From positions 3,658,001 to 3,722,000 of the forward strand of contig NZ_CP036175.1 of the NCBI RefSeq assembly GCF_003261575.2: DNA of 64,000 nucleotides, in the 5' to 3' direction. Of this stretch, positions 24,001 to 32,945 are shown one piece after another. The stretch's first letter is position 1. Every line of letters starts with the position of its first letter. Made by a program: the position numbers and the translations under genes. The stretch is from Klebsiella huaxiensis. Lineage in GTDB: Bacteria > Pseudomonadota > Gammaproteobacteria > Enterobacterales > Enterobacteriaceae. Under the pieces are notes generated by a model. It ran no database searches. It saw nothing but the letters and a program-made list of their open reading frames with translations, and was not told the origin of the DNA.

Positions 24001-26161
24001 TGCCGCCCGCGTTAATGAAGAGATCGCCAGTGGCTTCCAGGCTCCCCAGCCAGCGAATGCCATCGGCATGGAAGTAGTGCGGTGCTTCGCTGGTGTGCGA
24101 GGTGACGTTGCCGCTGCGGCTGACGAGGGTAATGTTGCGCCCTTTCAGTTCACTTTGCCTCACTTCAAGCCCGCCGCCGGAGAGTACGGAGATATCTTTC
24201 CCCGCCGTCAGCAGCGCCTGGGTCATGCGGGTGGTTTTATCCGCCAGCAGGGTAATATCACCGGTCGCCTTCATCACATCGCTGGTAATAATCGTGCCGG
24301 ATCGCAGGAGGATATTACTGGCGGTGATGGTGTCAGGACGTGCAATGACGTTGGCGTATTTAGCGCCGCCGGGATGCGGTTCGCTGCTTTCGATGCGATC
24401 GGAGAAATCGGCAACCAGGTTACCGCCTGCTTTTAGGGTGGCAGGGGATAAACTCGTGCTTTTCCATTCCACAACTTCTCCCGTTTTAGGAGGCGTGTAG
24501 GTTTTGACTTTACTCCCTGAAACTTTTACATAACGCGGAACATTCGATACCTTATCGGGCGGTCTGTAGCCCGCGTTATAAGAAAACCAGGTATTCTGTA
24601 CTCCTGTCACTCCACTGATATTATTCAGGTTTTTTCCGGTCATAATCAGATCGCGGTTCGCCCGAATTTGACTTTCTTTGTTCACCAGTTGAGTGACATT
24701 GAGATAGCTATTACCACCGGACAAAATAGATGATGCGGGGGATGAGCTCGTCCGCCGATACTCTTTTCTGGCCATGTTCACCAGATTTGACTGGTTAAAA
24801 TCGGCAGTACCAAACCATTTCCCCGCTAATACAGCATCCCAATACGTGACATAGATAATCGGCGCTTCTCTTGCCGGTACAGTCATGGAGTCAATTGCAC
24901 GATGTCGGGGTAATTTAACAAAGGCCGTCGAATCAGGATTAATATTCACCCAGCCATATGTCAGCGTATCCCGGACGTTATTGAGTACCTCCGTCCGTAT
25001 CACCAAATCGCCGCTGTTGGTCTGAATACGCGCCGAGCGGTTCTCCACCAGCTTGGCCTTATTCCCCTTCGCGTCCTTCTGGATCCACATACTCTTGTTG
25101 CTGTGCAGTGCAGCACCGCTGCCGTTGCGTACTGTGTCAGCAAAAATACGCATATCGCCGTGGGCGGTGGTGGCGCTGCGGTTTTCCAACGTCGTGGCGG
25201 CCAGGGTCATATCGCGTTCGGCCCTGACGCTGGTGCCCGCCTTGGTGGCAAGGCTGCGGGCGCTGATGTTCAGGTCGGTCTGCGCTTTCACGTTGCCTAG
25301 GGTAATTTTCCCCGTCGTGGTCAGCGAGATGTCCCGCTGGGTCGAGGTGATGTCATTAAGATTGACGCCAACACCGGATTCCGTGGCCACCAGGCGAATT
25401 TTATTGGCGTACATGCCGCCCAGCGCTTTGGTATCTACCGCCAACAGAGGGGGCGTACCTTCTCCGGCAATGGGTTTAATGCTGCCGTCCTGAAAATTAA
25501 CCTTGTTCGCCCCCTGGGTCAGGCTCACCGTGCGACCGCGAATTTTACCGTTCAGCTCCGTCGCCCGGCTGATCACATCAACATATTCCGCAGATCCGCC
25601 GTCAAGGCCCTTGCTGCCGATAATCACGCTGCCTTTTTTCACCTCCAGCGCGCTCAGCGCCCCCTGCTTATCCAGCTGCGGTTTACCGGTGGTCAGCGTC
25701 ACGCCAGGGGTATTGATAAAGCTGCACCCGTCGCAGGTAATGCCGTTCGGGTTGGCAATCATCACGTTAGCCTTCTTCCCGGCCACCTCCAGTTTGCCGT
25801 TCAGCGCCGAGCGGGTGCCGCTCGTCACTTCATTGATAATCAGCTCCGCCGCCTTGCCTTTGAGATTGGGGTTTGCCCCAAGCTGTCCGGTCAGCTGCGA
25901 TTTCGCCGCAGCGGTGGCATTATTCAGCACCGCGCCGGGCGCGTTAATGCTGAAATCGGTGTAGCGGTTATGCGAAATACCCGCAGAATTGGGGGTGGCG
26001 ATATTGACCACCGGGACGTTGCCCGGCTTCATCACCACTTTGCTGTTGCCGTTCGCCGCCGTGATACCGGCGGCAATGGCGGGGTGCATCGGCTGCACGG
26101 CGGTCAGATAAATCAACAGCCAGCCTGCCGCCCGCGCTAATGGGTGGAGTGGTTTTTCCAT
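21038..26161 (-). CDS. cdiA: CdiA-type two-partner-secretion toxin (hemagglutinin-like)
   Basis: Large exoprotein of 1707 aa, short for the family. After a signal region (LLIYLTAVQPMHPAIAAGIT) comes the TPS domain recognised by CdiB (NSAGISHNRYTDF, IANPNGITCDGC), then beta-helix hemagglutinin repeats to about residue 1150, a glycine/alanine-rich DUF637-like segment (to about 1450) and an AENV motif (Glu1453-Asn1454) where many family members have VENN. The last 250 residues are AT-rich and variable. They end with VSEGNHRMVAAIEL (His1663), which resembles the GxxR motif of ParB/sulfiredoxin-fold nucleases, so a ParB-like DNase toxin is a reasonable guess. The start at 26161 has AAGG 12 bases upstream; the ATG at 26173 overlaps it. 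Delivery kills or arrests neighbouring cells lacking the immunity protein. Confidence 0.85.
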   Translation of the reverse strand: MEKPLHPLARAAGWLLIYLTAVQPMHPAIAAGITAANGNSKVVMKPGNVPVVNIATPNSAGISHNRYTDFSINAPGAVLNNATAAAKSQLTGQLGANPNLKGKAAELIINEVTSGTRSALNGKLEVAGKKANVMIANPNGITCDGCSFINTPGVTLTTGKPQLDKQGALSALEVKKGSVIIGSKGLDGGSAEYVDVISRATELNGKIRGRTVSLTQGANKVNFQDGSIKPIAGEGTPPLLAVDTKALGGMYANKIRLVATESGVGVNLNDITSTQRDISLTTTGKITLGNVKAQTDLNISARSLATKAGTSVRAERDMTLAATTLENRSATTAHGDMRIFADTVRNGSGAALHSNKSMWIQKDAKGNKAKLVENRSARIQTNSGDLVIRTEVLNNVRDTLTYGWVNINPDSTAFVKLPRHRAIDSMTVPAREAPIIYVTYWDAVLAGKWFGTADFNQSNLVNMARKEYRRTSSSPASSILSGGNSYLNVTQLVNKESQIRANRDLIMTGKNLNNISGVTGVQNTWFSYNAGYRPPDKVSNVPRYVKVSGSKVKTYTPPKTGEVVEWKSTSLSPATLKAGGNLVADFSDRIESSEPHPGGAKYANVIARPDTITASNILLRSGTIITSDVMKATGDITLLADKTTRMTQALLTAGKDISVLSGGGLEVRQSELKGRNITLVSRSGNVTSHTSEAPHYFHADGIRWLGSLEATGDLFINAGGNILLKNTRLPVQSKNIAMTAGGDITVDKNEAMLDHQRPGVQLSAERKQELFNRMLPGDPLRASGDITLSSGKNLTLKGIRAEAGGNISMTSRAQADFSMRTLSERFSPYFPTSRTPELRSVLKAGKNLLINAAADISLPGASVVAGDKATLQAGRHILLPAKGYSVTDSKNDNNHDELNVFSSIRGANQLTLAASGTIQAAGSSLTSSGNIFLTSGGNMRFEAVKGTQYREKGSSWSEAVTQTGVTLNSGAALTVISGGSILFQATRLIAKGTMDVAAKGGWLYAQAMEESSHYEKKTVKRKWWGKKTTIKKTKHETIKRVTEFTAGGNINLLSRDDSTYEASKIAAGKNARLTSTNGKVNFRAVKNTTFEQTVTNSKGFYIKQSNRGYSEDKWVLPSIHAGGKLTIDAAGGISADVRTQNAQTLQGAVTALGELPGTTWLKGLNTRSDVQWNAVKNAYDGWNHQSQSLNPVVAAVIAVAVAAVTAGAGLAAAAATSAVSATGAAGATATMVYGSAYAGMSSLMSQAAVALVEHKGNLSKTLKTMGSSSSVKSLATSMAIGGALAGFDKMMALDVPADKAHLPVLIKDEGWTKIAQRVAGQSVISSSLNTAINGGSYKDNLTTALLANVAGQINAEGAGLIGDNGQVLGPQGKMLSHAVLSGISAEIGGGNGKGAAAGALAAELAAITLGNMFVEPDTRDNKIQSAGRVIGAITGAAITNSVAGVNSGANAAENVLRYNFLMHEEPAKFAKKLVNCKGNSNCEVGVRREMTQMSVQNEKRFEGCRVAGNGNCVNEMLMGISRASGYRELGLQIGFDIAGQYHQMGENAYNRFDTCGWTAGTGCALKLWGKEALADATMWAVGWGAGKYVLPAIGKYLTDVGVLSQKGVPAYIKSTQVGLGKPEKVDFYKKQMKDESFKYNVDEFKIAGYKDSKGMYYVSEGNHRMVAAIELYNETGSTRYIEELIKNGNWYHQVKYTGDKFRVPMRK

Positions 26162-26194
26162 TGTGATAAACATCCTTATTTGTTGTGCTGCCAG

Positions 26195-27880
26195 TTAAAG
26201 CCTGAGGGTGGCCTGCCAATAAACCACCGGTTTATCCGGGCTCAGCGAATCGGGCCAGGCGAGCGGGAAGCCCACGGAGAGCGACTGCGTAAACCAGCGC
26301 CCGCTCAGCTCCAGTCCCAGAGAAGATCCGACTACGTTGCCGCCGGCAATTTTTCCGTTCTCGCTCATCACATGACCCGCATCCAGCGCACCAGTCAGCG
26401 ACAGCGTCCCCAATCGCGGTAGGGTCAGCCACTGCCAGGTCAGCTCATTACGCCAGTAGCCGCCACGGTTGCCGGTCAGATACTGCTCCTTAAAGCCTCT
26501 GACCGAATACTGACCGCCAACGGAGATGCGCTCGCTGGCATAGAGGGTGTCGGGGGTGGTCTGGCCGTATGCGGAGGTCAGCCAGTACAGAGAAGGTGTC
26601 ACGGGATAAAACCAGCTGCCGTTAAGGCTGAAACGGCGATATTCACTGCGCGGGAGCGACGGATGCGCCGGGTCGTCTTCCGTTGCTCCGGCGATGCCCA
26701 GACCATGAGCGAAAGCGGGACCGACCGTCAGCCAGCCGCCCGCCAGCGAGCGACTGTAGTTAAGGCCGGTAGTCAGACTAGTGAGCGTTGGACTGCTGAC
26801 GTTCAGACGCACGCCGCCGAGGCTGTTTTCGGTTTTGCGGCGGGTGAAATCAACATCCAGAGCCAGCCGCTGTTTGCCATCGCGCCACAGGGTACGGTTC
26901 ACCGTCGCACGCTGAGTCTGCACGCTACCGTCATAACGCCAGCGGGCGGATGACTGCCCTGTCGAAACAGGCTGATAAAAGTCGGACCAGCCGTACTGCG
27001 CACTGAAAAGCCAGTAGCCATAAGGCAGGGTGACGCCCGCCTGCAGGCTGCGGCTGCGGCGATCGTGGTGAAACTCGCTGTCGCGGGCGGCGGAGAGCGA
27101 CCACTGGTCCGCCAGCCGCAGCAGGTTGTCCGCCACCAGCCCGGCGTTCATCTGCCCGCGTCCGGTGCTTTTTTGCCCGCTGTTGTCCGCTCCAAACGTC
27201 AGGCTGACGGGAAAGCGGGGGCTGGTCGGGATCAGCTGAACCTGCGAGTATCCGGCGGTACTTCCCGGCAGGATATCGATAGTTAACTGGCGGGAAGAAA
27301 GTCGGTTGAGGCGCTCAAGCCCCTGCTCCAGATCGCGCAGGTTCAGCACCTGCCCTTCCACGCCGGGAAAGACCATTCGCAACGCCGCTTCTTTTTCGCC
27401 GTCGACGCGGACCGATTCCACTCGCCCTTCGGTCACGGCAATGTTCAGCCTTCCTGTGGAGATATTCTGTTCCGGTAGCCAGGCGCTGGAAGTGATGTAG
27501 CCTTTTTCGAGATAGGTCTGGGTGATGTCCCGAACGCGCTGGCGGATATCCTGAAACGTCATACAACCACGCGCCGGAACTGCGGCGAAGCGCGTTTGCG
27601 CCGAACGAGAGAGCACCGTCACGCCGGAGACCTCCACGCGCTGAAGCGCATAACAACGGCTGTTTTCGCTCAGCGCTGGTTCATCAGGCAGACGCGGAGG
27701 TGACGAAGCCCCCTGCAGTGAGTCACGCTGCTGCTGAGCCTGTTCCAGCAACGCTTTTTGCTGCTGCTCAATAGTATTATGGTCAGCCGGGCTTAGCGGT
27801 GCAGCCGCCAGTGAAACGGGGAAAACCAGCAGAATAGCGGCGCTGAAAAGCGCGCAGGGGAAAGCAGATTGCACAGGCAT
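26195..27880 (-). CDS. cdiB: CdiB-type outer-membrane transporter (TpsB)
   Basis: Outer-membrane partner of 561 aa that exports CdiA. A signal peptide ends near SLAAAPLSPAD. It is followed by a Gln-rich plug helix (NTIEQQQKALLEQAQQQR), the POTRA domains (CYALQRVEVSGVTVLS, LNIAVTEGRVESVRV) and a 16-strand barrel region rich in alternating aromatic residues. The conserved VRGF motif of the L6 loop is present (QYSVRGFKEQ) and the protein ends in an aromatic-strand signal (WQATLRL). The ATG has GGAG upstream. cdiA starts 33 bp after its stop. It belongs to the FhaC/ShlB family. Confidence 0.92.
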   Translation of the reverse strand: MPVQSAFPCALFSAAILLVFPVSLAAAPLSPADHNTIEQQQKALLEQAQQQRDSLQGASSPPRLPDEPALSENSRCYALQRVEVSGVTVLSRSAQTRFAAVPARGCMTFQDIRQRVRDITQTYLEKGYITSSAWLPEQNISTGRLNIAVTEGRVESVRVDGEKEAALRMVFPGVEGQVLNLRDLEQGLERLNRLSSRQLTIDILPGSTAGYSQVQLIPTSPRFPVSLTFGADNSGQKSTGRGQMNAGLVADNLLRLADQWSLSAARDSEFHHDRRSRSLQAGVTLPYGYWLFSAQYGWSDFYQPVSTGQSSARWRYDGSVQTQRATVNRTLWRDGKQRLALDVDFTRRKTENSLGGVRLNVSSPTLTSLTTGLNYSRSLAGGWLTVGPAFAHGLGIAGATEDDPAHPSLPRSEYRRFSLNGSWFYPVTPSLYWLTSAYGQTTPDTLYASERISVGGQYSVRGFKEQYLTGNRGGYWRNELTWQWLTLPRLGTLSLTGALDAGHVMSENGKIAGGNVVGSSLGLELSGRWFTQSLSVGFPLAWPDSLSPDKPVVYWQATLRL

Positions 27881-28394
27881 CGAAACTCCATTTTCGTGAC
27901 TTAGAGCAAATAGTTATCATTAACATCGTTGATTAATCCACAAATTCTCCACAATTGAGGCTGAAAAATGACCGTTTTAGGAATAGTGATCGGTCGAATG
28001 GCTGCGGGTGTCTTAATTGCAAGGAGCCCAGGGGATGTTGATGCTGATCTGCTTTTCCCGGGGGCGGCGCAGAGCGCCTTGCCCGGGCTACAGGTTCGTG
28101 CGGTCTGAAGGTTGGGTAGCCCGGGTAAAGCGTCAGCCGCAGCCCGAGGGATATTGATGCTGGTCTGCTTTTCCCGGGGGCGGCGCAGAGCGCCTTGCCC
28201 GGGCTACGGGTTCGTGTGGTCTGAAGGTTGGATAGACCGGGTAAGGCGTCAGCCGCAGCCCGGGGGATGTTGATGCTGATCTGCCTTTCCCGGGGGCGGC
28301 GCAGAGCGCCTTGCCCGGGCTACAGGTTCGCACGGTCTGAAGGTTGGGTAGCGAGTAGCCCGGACAGATGCGTAGCATCGCCTCCGGGAGCCGT
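27881..28394. repeat. tandem REP-like array, three ~116-bp units
   Basis: No gene is supported between cdiB and hpxK. From 28034 to about 28383 a unit of about 116 bp is repeated three times, starting near 28034, 28150 and 28266. Each contains a REP-type palindrome (CCCGGGGGCGGCGCAGAGCG) and a spacer with GGTCTGAAGGTTGG. The third ends with a more usual REP (GTAGCCCGGACAGATGCG). The first 130 bp after the cdiB start are AT-rich and should hold its promoter. Confidence 0.8.
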
Positions 28395-29645
28395 TTACAG
28401 CTTCAACACCGCGCGCGAGTACGCGTCTATCGCCAGCGCCACATCGTCGGCGGTGACCGACTCGGCGGGGTGATGGCTGATGCCGCCTTTGCAGCGCACA
28501 AACAGCATCGCTGACGGCCAACGTTCGGCGATAGCGATGGCGTCATGCCCGGCGCCGCTCGGCAGGCTAACTGCCACCCCCTGCACCTCCTGCACCGCCT
28601 CGCTTAATACCCGCTGCAATTCGCTATCGCAGGCGGTGGCGGCAATGCGGTAAAACTCTTCGGCGCTGAACTGCAGCTGGCGGCGGGCAGCAATTTCCTG
28701 CGCACTCGCTAGTAGCCTGTTCAACAGCGCATCGAGCGGCTGGTCGTTCGGCCCGCGAATATCGAGGGTCAGCGTCACTTCGCCGGGGATCACGTTAACC
28801 GCGCCCGGGGCGCAGCGCAGCGTCCCTACCGTAGCAACCAGATTCCCACCCTGCTCGCGGGTCAGAGTCTCTACCAGCACCATCCACTCGGCGGCGGCGG
28901 CCAGCGCATCTTTGCGATGGCTCATTGGCACCGTCCCGGCGTGCCCTGCCTCGCCGGTAAAGCAGCAGTTCAGGCGGCGTGCGCCGTTGATAGCCTCCAC
29001 CACGCCCAGCGCCAGCCCTTCCTGCTCCAGACACGGCCCCTGCTCGATATGCAACTCCAGATAGGCGGCAATCTCCTCCTGGCTGCGGGCGGCAAGGTGA
29101 ATACGCGCCGGATCCAGCCCGGCCAGCACCATCGCCTGCGCCACGCTAACGCCATCGGTATCGGTCTGCGCCAGCCAGCTCTCAGGCCAGGTACCGGTCA
29201 GCCCGCGGCTGCCGAGCAGCGTAATGCCAAACCGCGTCCCCTCTTCATCGCAAAAACCGACAATCTCGATAGCCTTTTTCAGCCGCCGCCCCTGTTGGTG
29301 CAAACTGTGCACCACCTCAATCGCCGTCAGTACGCCGAGCATGCCATCGTAGCGCCCGGCGTTGCGCACGGTATCAAGATGCGACCCCAGCAGGATAGCC
29401 GGTGCGCCTTCCTGTTCACCTTCGTAGCGCCCGCAAATATTGCCGACGCTGTCCTGCCAGACGGTCATTCCGGCCTGGGTCATCCACAGCGCCGCCTGCT
29501 GGTTGGCCTGCAGATGCTGGGGCGACAAATAAACTCGGGTCAATCCCTCCGGCGTTTCGCTGATTGCGGCCAGCTCATCGGCGCGGGCCATAACCCGCGC
29601 TGCGGCCTGCTGTATCTCCGCCTGCTGGCGTGTTGTTTGACTCAT
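28395..29645 (-). CDS. hpxK: allantoate amidohydrolase (M20 family)
   Basis: Metal-dependent amidohydrolase of 416 aa that releases ammonia and CO2 from allantoate to give ureidoglycine in the urate pathway. Dinuclear metal ligands are visible in GSHLDTVRNAGRYDG and CDEEGTRFG, with a further histidine in ELHIEQGP; the C-terminal GAGHDAIAI and SHHPAE segments complete the active site. The ATG at 29645 overlaps the hpxJ stop by 4 bp; the frame upstream of it belongs to hpxJ sequence. It is the last gene of the hpxFGHIJK operon. Related carbamoyl-amino-acid hydrolases look similar, but the neighbours decide the call. Confidence 0.88.
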   Translation of the reverse strand: MSQTTRQQAEIQQAAARVMARADELAAISETPEGLTRVYLSPQHLQANQQAALWMTQAGMTVWQDSVGNICGRYEGEQEGAPAILLGSHLDTVRNAGRYDGMLGVLTAIEVVHSLHQQGRRLKKAIEIVGFCDEEGTRFGITLLGSRGLTGTWPESWLAQTDTDGVSVAQAMVLAGLDPARIHLAARSQEEIAAYLELHIEQGPCLEQEGLALGVVEAINGARRLNCCFTGEAGHAGTVPMSHRKDALAAAAEWMVLVETLTREQGGNLVATVGTLRCAPGAVNVIPGEVTLTLDIRGPNDQPLDALLNRLLASAQEIAARRQLQFSAEEFYRIAATACDSELQRVLSEAVQEVQGVAVSLPSGAGHDAIAIAERWPSAMLFVRCKGGISHHPAESVTADDVALAIDAYSRAVLKL

Positions 29646-30883
29646 TGCGCGCTCTCGCTGCGATAGTGATCCCACGCGGCCTGCATCGCGGCCCCCTGAG
29701 TGGTCGAGAATTTGAGATAGTTGAGCACCGACTCCAGCGCGCTGAGGGTGGTCATTACGCAATCCTTACGCGCGTTGTAGCCCATGGTGCCGATACGCCA
29801 CACTTTGCCGTGCAGCGGGCCGAACGAGGTACCGATTTCAATGCCGAAATCTTCCAGCATCAGCTTGCGCGCCTGGTCGCCGTTGATCCCCTGTGGGATC
29901 ACCACCCCCAGCACGTTGTTCATCTTATGTTTCAGATCGCCGAAGGTCTCCAGCCCCATCGCCTGGATGCCTTTTACCAGTGCGTCACCGTGCAGCTTAT
30001 GGCGGGCGATACCGTTATCCAGACCTTCCAGCAGGATCAGACGCGCGCATTCGCGGGCAGCAAACAGCGCCGAAGTGGCTTCGGTATGGTGGTTCAGGCG
30101 CTCCGGCCCCCAGTAATCCATAATCATGCCGAGGTCGAAGTAGTTGGAGTAGATCATCTCTTCGTCGCCGTCGCGATGGGCATCGGTACGGATCCCCTCT
30201 TCAACGCATTTACGGCGGCGAATGGCCTCTTCCATGCGCGCACTGAGCGTCACCGGCGACGTCCCGGACGGGCCGCCGAGGCATTTTTGCATCCCCGCCG
30301 ACACCGCATCCAGCTGCCAGGCATCGGTTTCCAGCGGGTTGCCGCCCAGCGAGGCGGTGGCGTCGGTGTAAAACAGCACGTCGTAGCGGCGGCAGATTTC
30401 CCCCAGCTCCGCCAGCGGTTGCAGCATGGTGGTTGAGGTATCGCCCTGTACCGTCAGCAGCAGGCGCGGGCGCACGCGTTTGATGGCATCTTCAACCTGA
30501 TCCGGGGTAAAAACTTCACCCCACGGTACTTCTATAGTGTGTACTTCCGCCCGGCAGCGGCGGGCGATTTCACACAGCAGATGACCAAAGCGGCCAAACA
30601 CCGGCACCAGCACCTTGTCGCCGGGACGAATAGCCGAAATCAGAATCGCTTCAATCCCCGCCCGCGAGGTACCGTCCACCAGCATCGTCCAGCGGTTTTC
30701 GGTGCGAAATACGCCACGGTATAGCGCCATCACCTCATTCATATAGTGGGTCATCGCCGGGTCATACTGGCCGATAAGCTGGCTCGACATAGCGCGCAGC
30801 ACGCGCGGGTCGGCGTTAATCGGGCCAGGCCCCATCAGTAGGCGTGACGGCGGGTTGATTTGCGAAAACTGAGTGATATCCAT
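29642..30883 (-). CDS. hpxJ: ureidoglycine aminotransferase (PLP-dependent)
   Basis: PLP enzyme of the serine-pyruvate aminotransferase family, 413 aa, cytosolic. The Klebsiella pneumoniae HpxJ protein is known to transfer the amino group of ureidoglycine to a keto acid, giving oxalurate. The N-terminus LLMGPGPINADPRVLRAMS is the class signature, FYTDATASLGG contributes the PLP aspartate, and the lysine in AGMQKCLGGPSG is the Schiff-base residue. The start has AAGGA eight bases upstream. It overlaps hpxK by 4 bp and lies 10 bp after hpxI. Confidence 0.9.
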   Translation of the reverse strand: MDITQFSQINPPSRLLMGPGPINADPRVLRAMSSQLIGQYDPAMTHYMNEVMALYRGVFRTENRWTMLVDGTSRAGIEAILISAIRPGDKVLVPVFGRFGHLLCEIARRCRAEVHTIEVPWGEVFTPDQVEDAIKRVRPRLLLTVQGDTSTTMLQPLAELGEICRRYDVLFYTDATASLGGNPLETDAWQLDAVSAGMQKCLGGPSGTSPVTLSARMEEAIRRRKCVEEGIRTDAHRDGDEEMIYSNYFDLGMIMDYWGPERLNHHTEATSALFAARECARLILLEGLDNGIARHKLHGDALVKGIQAMGLETFGDLKHKMNNVLGVVIPQGINGDQARKLMLEDFGIEIGTSFGPLHGKVWRIGTMGYNARKDCVMTTLSALESVLNYLKFSTTQGAAMQAAWDHYRSESAQ

Positions 30884-30893
30884 CTTTAAGTCC

Positions 30894-31634
30894 TTATTGA
30901 TTGAGGCCGCGCACGGATGAAATAAACTGCTTCAGCTCGCTGGTCTGCGGATTGGCAAACAGCGTTTTGCTGTCGCCCTGCTCCCAGACCCGTCCCTGAT
31001 GCATAAACACTACGCGGTCGCCCACTTCGCGGGCAAAATTCATTTCATGGGTCACGAGAATCAGCGTCATACCTTCCGCCGCCAGCTGCTCCAGCACTTT
31101 GAGCACTTCGCCAACCAGCTCCGGGTCCAGCGCCGAGGTTATCTCGTCACAGAGTAAAACTTTTGGCGACATCGCCAGCGCCCGGGCAATCGCCACGCGC
31201 TGCTGCTGGCCGCCGGAAAGACTCGACGGGTAGTAATCAAGCCGGTCGCCAAGCCCGACCTTTTCCAGCATCCGCTGGGCCAGTTCGCGGCACTCAGCGG
31301 CGCTCTTTTTCAGTACCCGGCGCGGTGCCAGCATAACGTTTTCCAGCGCCGTCATATGCGGGAACAGGTTAAAGTTCTGGAACACCATACCGATAGAACG
31401 GCTGATTTCCCGCGCCTGTGAATCGCGGTCGGTGATGGTCATCCCGCCGAGCTTAATGCTGCCTTCCTGATAGCCCTCAAGACCATTAATGCAACGCAGC
31501 AGCGTGCTTTTGCCGGACCCGCTGCGGCCGATAATCGAGATAACTTCGCCCATATCGATATCCAGATCGACGCCCTTGAGCACGTGGTTATCGCCGTAAT
31601 ACTTCTGCATCTGATTAATGGTGATGAGAGGCAT
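30894..31634 (-). CDS. hpxI: polar amino-acid-type ABC transporter, ATP-binding subunit
   Basis: ATPase of 246 aa. Walker A is GRSGSGKSTLLR, the ABC signature is LSGGQQQRVAIARAL, Walker B is KVLLCDEITSALD, and the switch histidine is in LVTHEM. The start at 31634 overlaps hpxH by 20 bp and follows GGAG; the frame upstream is the shadow of hpxH. It powers the HpxG/HpxH permease fed by HpxF. The substrate is not known; the operon suggests a purine breakdown product such as allantoate, oxalurate or a related ureide. Confidence 0.88.
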   Translation of the reverse strand: MPLITINQMQKYYGDNHVLKGVDLDIDMGEVISIIGRSGSGKSTLLRCINGLEGYQEGSIKLGGMTITDRDSQAREISRSIGMVFQNFNLFPHMTALENVMLAPRRVLKKSAAECRELAQRMLEKVGLGDRLDYYPSSLSGGQQQRVAIARALAMSPKVLLCDEITSALDPELVGEVLKVLEQLAAEGMTLILVTHEMNFAREVGDRVVFMHQGRVWEQGDSKTLFANPQTSELKQFISSVRGLNQ

Positions 31635-32274
31635 TGAATTTGTTCTCCAGATAACGGCTGTAGCGGGACAGCGGGTAACACAGAATGAAGTAGCCCAGCG
31701 CCACCAGCGCAAAGACTTTAAACGGCTGATACGTCACGTTGGTCAGCATCGTGCCCGCTTTCGTCAGCTCGACGAAGCCGATAATCGACGCCAGCGCCGT
31801 GCCCTTAATCACCTGGACGGCAAACCCCACCGTTGGGGCGATAGCGATCCGCAGCGCCTGCGGGGCCACCACCCGGCATAGAGTCTGACCAAAGCTCAAC
31901 CCCAGGCAGCGCGACGCTTCCCACTGCCCTTTTGGTAGAGCGCGAATGCTGCCAAACCAGATATCGAGCAAAAAGGCGCTGGTATAAAACGTTAGCGCCA
32001 GCGACGCCGCGGTCCATGCCGAAACGTCAATGCCGAACAGCGCTACGCCGAAAAAAGCCAGAAACAGCTGCATCAGCAGCGGCGTTCCCTGAAACAGTTC
32101 GATATAGCCGCGGATCAGGCGTTTTACCTGGCGTCCACCGGTCATACGCAGCAGCAATAACGGCAGAGTGACCAGCGCACCGCCGATAAACGCCACCAGC
32201 GACAGCAGCACCGTCCAGCGCCCGGCCAGCAGCAGATTGCGGACTATGTCCCAATCAGTAAAGGTGGTCATCAT
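31615..32274 (-). CDS. hpxH: polar amino-acid-type ABC transporter permease 2
   Basis: Inner-membrane permease of 219 aa with about five hydrophobic segments and the ABC coupling-helix motif EASRCLGLSFGQTLCRVVAPQ (EAA loop). The start is the ATG at 32274, overlapping the hpxG stop as ATGA; the ORF could begin six codons earlier inside hpxG. It ends in a histidine-rich tail (NASHHH). It pairs with HpxG to form a heterodimeric channel. Confidence 0.87.
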   Translation of the reverse strand: MMTTFTDWDIVRNLLLAGRWTVLLSLVAFIGGALVTLPLLLLRMTGGRQVKRLIRGYIELFQGTPLLMQLFLAFFGVALFGIDVSAWTAASLALTFYTSAFLLDIWFGSIRALPKGQWEASRCLGLSFGQTLCRVVAPQALRIAIAPTVGFAVQVIKGTALASIIGFVELTKAGTMLTNVTYQPFKVFALVALGYFILCYPLSRYSRYLENKFNASHHH

Positions 32275-32936
32275 GCCTGCACCCCCAGCCATTTACGCCC
32301 TGCCGCCATCAGCAGCTGGCGCATCGTTATCGACAGCACTAAATAAATGCCCGTCGTCACCAGATACACCTCAAAGCTGAGGAAGGTGCGCGACTGAATC
32401 AGGTTGGCGGCGAAGGTCAGCTCTTCATAAGAGACCTGCGACACCACCGATGAACCGAGCATCACGATAATGCACTGGCTCACCAGCGCCGGATAAATAC
32501 GCTGTAGCGCGGGCGGCAAAATCACCTGAATAAAGGTCTGCGTTCGGGTCAATCCCAGCACGCGCCCTGCCTCCCACTGCCCTTTCGGCGTCACCTGAAT
32601 TCCGGCACGCACGATCTCGGTACTGTAGGCCCCGAGGTTCACCACCATCGCCAGCAGCGCGGCCTCGCCCGCCGTCATCTTTAGCCCCAGATTCGGTAAG
32701 CCGAAGACGATAAAAAATAGCTGAACCACAAACGGCGTGTTGCGAATCAGTTCGACATACCCGCCCCAAATTCGGCTGAACCACGAGGTACGCCCGCTGC
32801 GGATAGCCGCGCCCAAAATGCCTATCGTCAGGCCGCCGATGGTCGCCAGCACCGTCAGCTGAATGGTCACCCACAGCCCCGCCAGCAGCTCCGGCCAGTG
32901 CGGCCAGAGCTCAGAAAAATGAAGTTGCTCCGTCAT
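32271..32936 (-). CDS. hpxG: polar amino-acid-type ABC transporter permease 1
   Basis: Permease of 221 aa of the HisMQ family. It contains the IELFQGTP-equivalent VELIRNTPFVVQLFF and the EAA loop EAGRVLGLTRTQTFIQVILP. About five transmembrane helices are predicted by eye. It starts 9 bp after hpxF and overlaps hpxH by 4 bp, consistent with one transcript. Confidence 0.87.
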   Translation of the reverse strand: MTEQLHFSELWPHWPELLAGLWVTIQLTVLATIGGLTIGILGAAIRSGRTSWFSRIWGGYVELIRNTPFVVQLFFIVFGLPNLGLKMTAGEAALLAMVVNLGAYSTEIVRAGIQVTPKGQWEAGRVLGLTRTQTFIQVILPPALQRIYPALVSQCIIVMLGSSVVSQVSYEELTFAANLIQSRTFLSFEVYLVTTGIYLVLSITMRQLLMAAGRKWLGVQA

Positions 32937-32945
32937 GCCCGGGCC

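Noticed and set aside
14280..28000. Prophage or integrative element as the source of the CDI island
   Set aside because: No integrase, excisionase, structural phage gene, attachment repeat or tRNA lies at either edge.
28034..28383. Possible protein genes in the repeat-rich gap before hpxK
   Set aside because: Open frames here repeat with the 116-bp unit and have no ribosome binding sites; they are shadows of the repeats.
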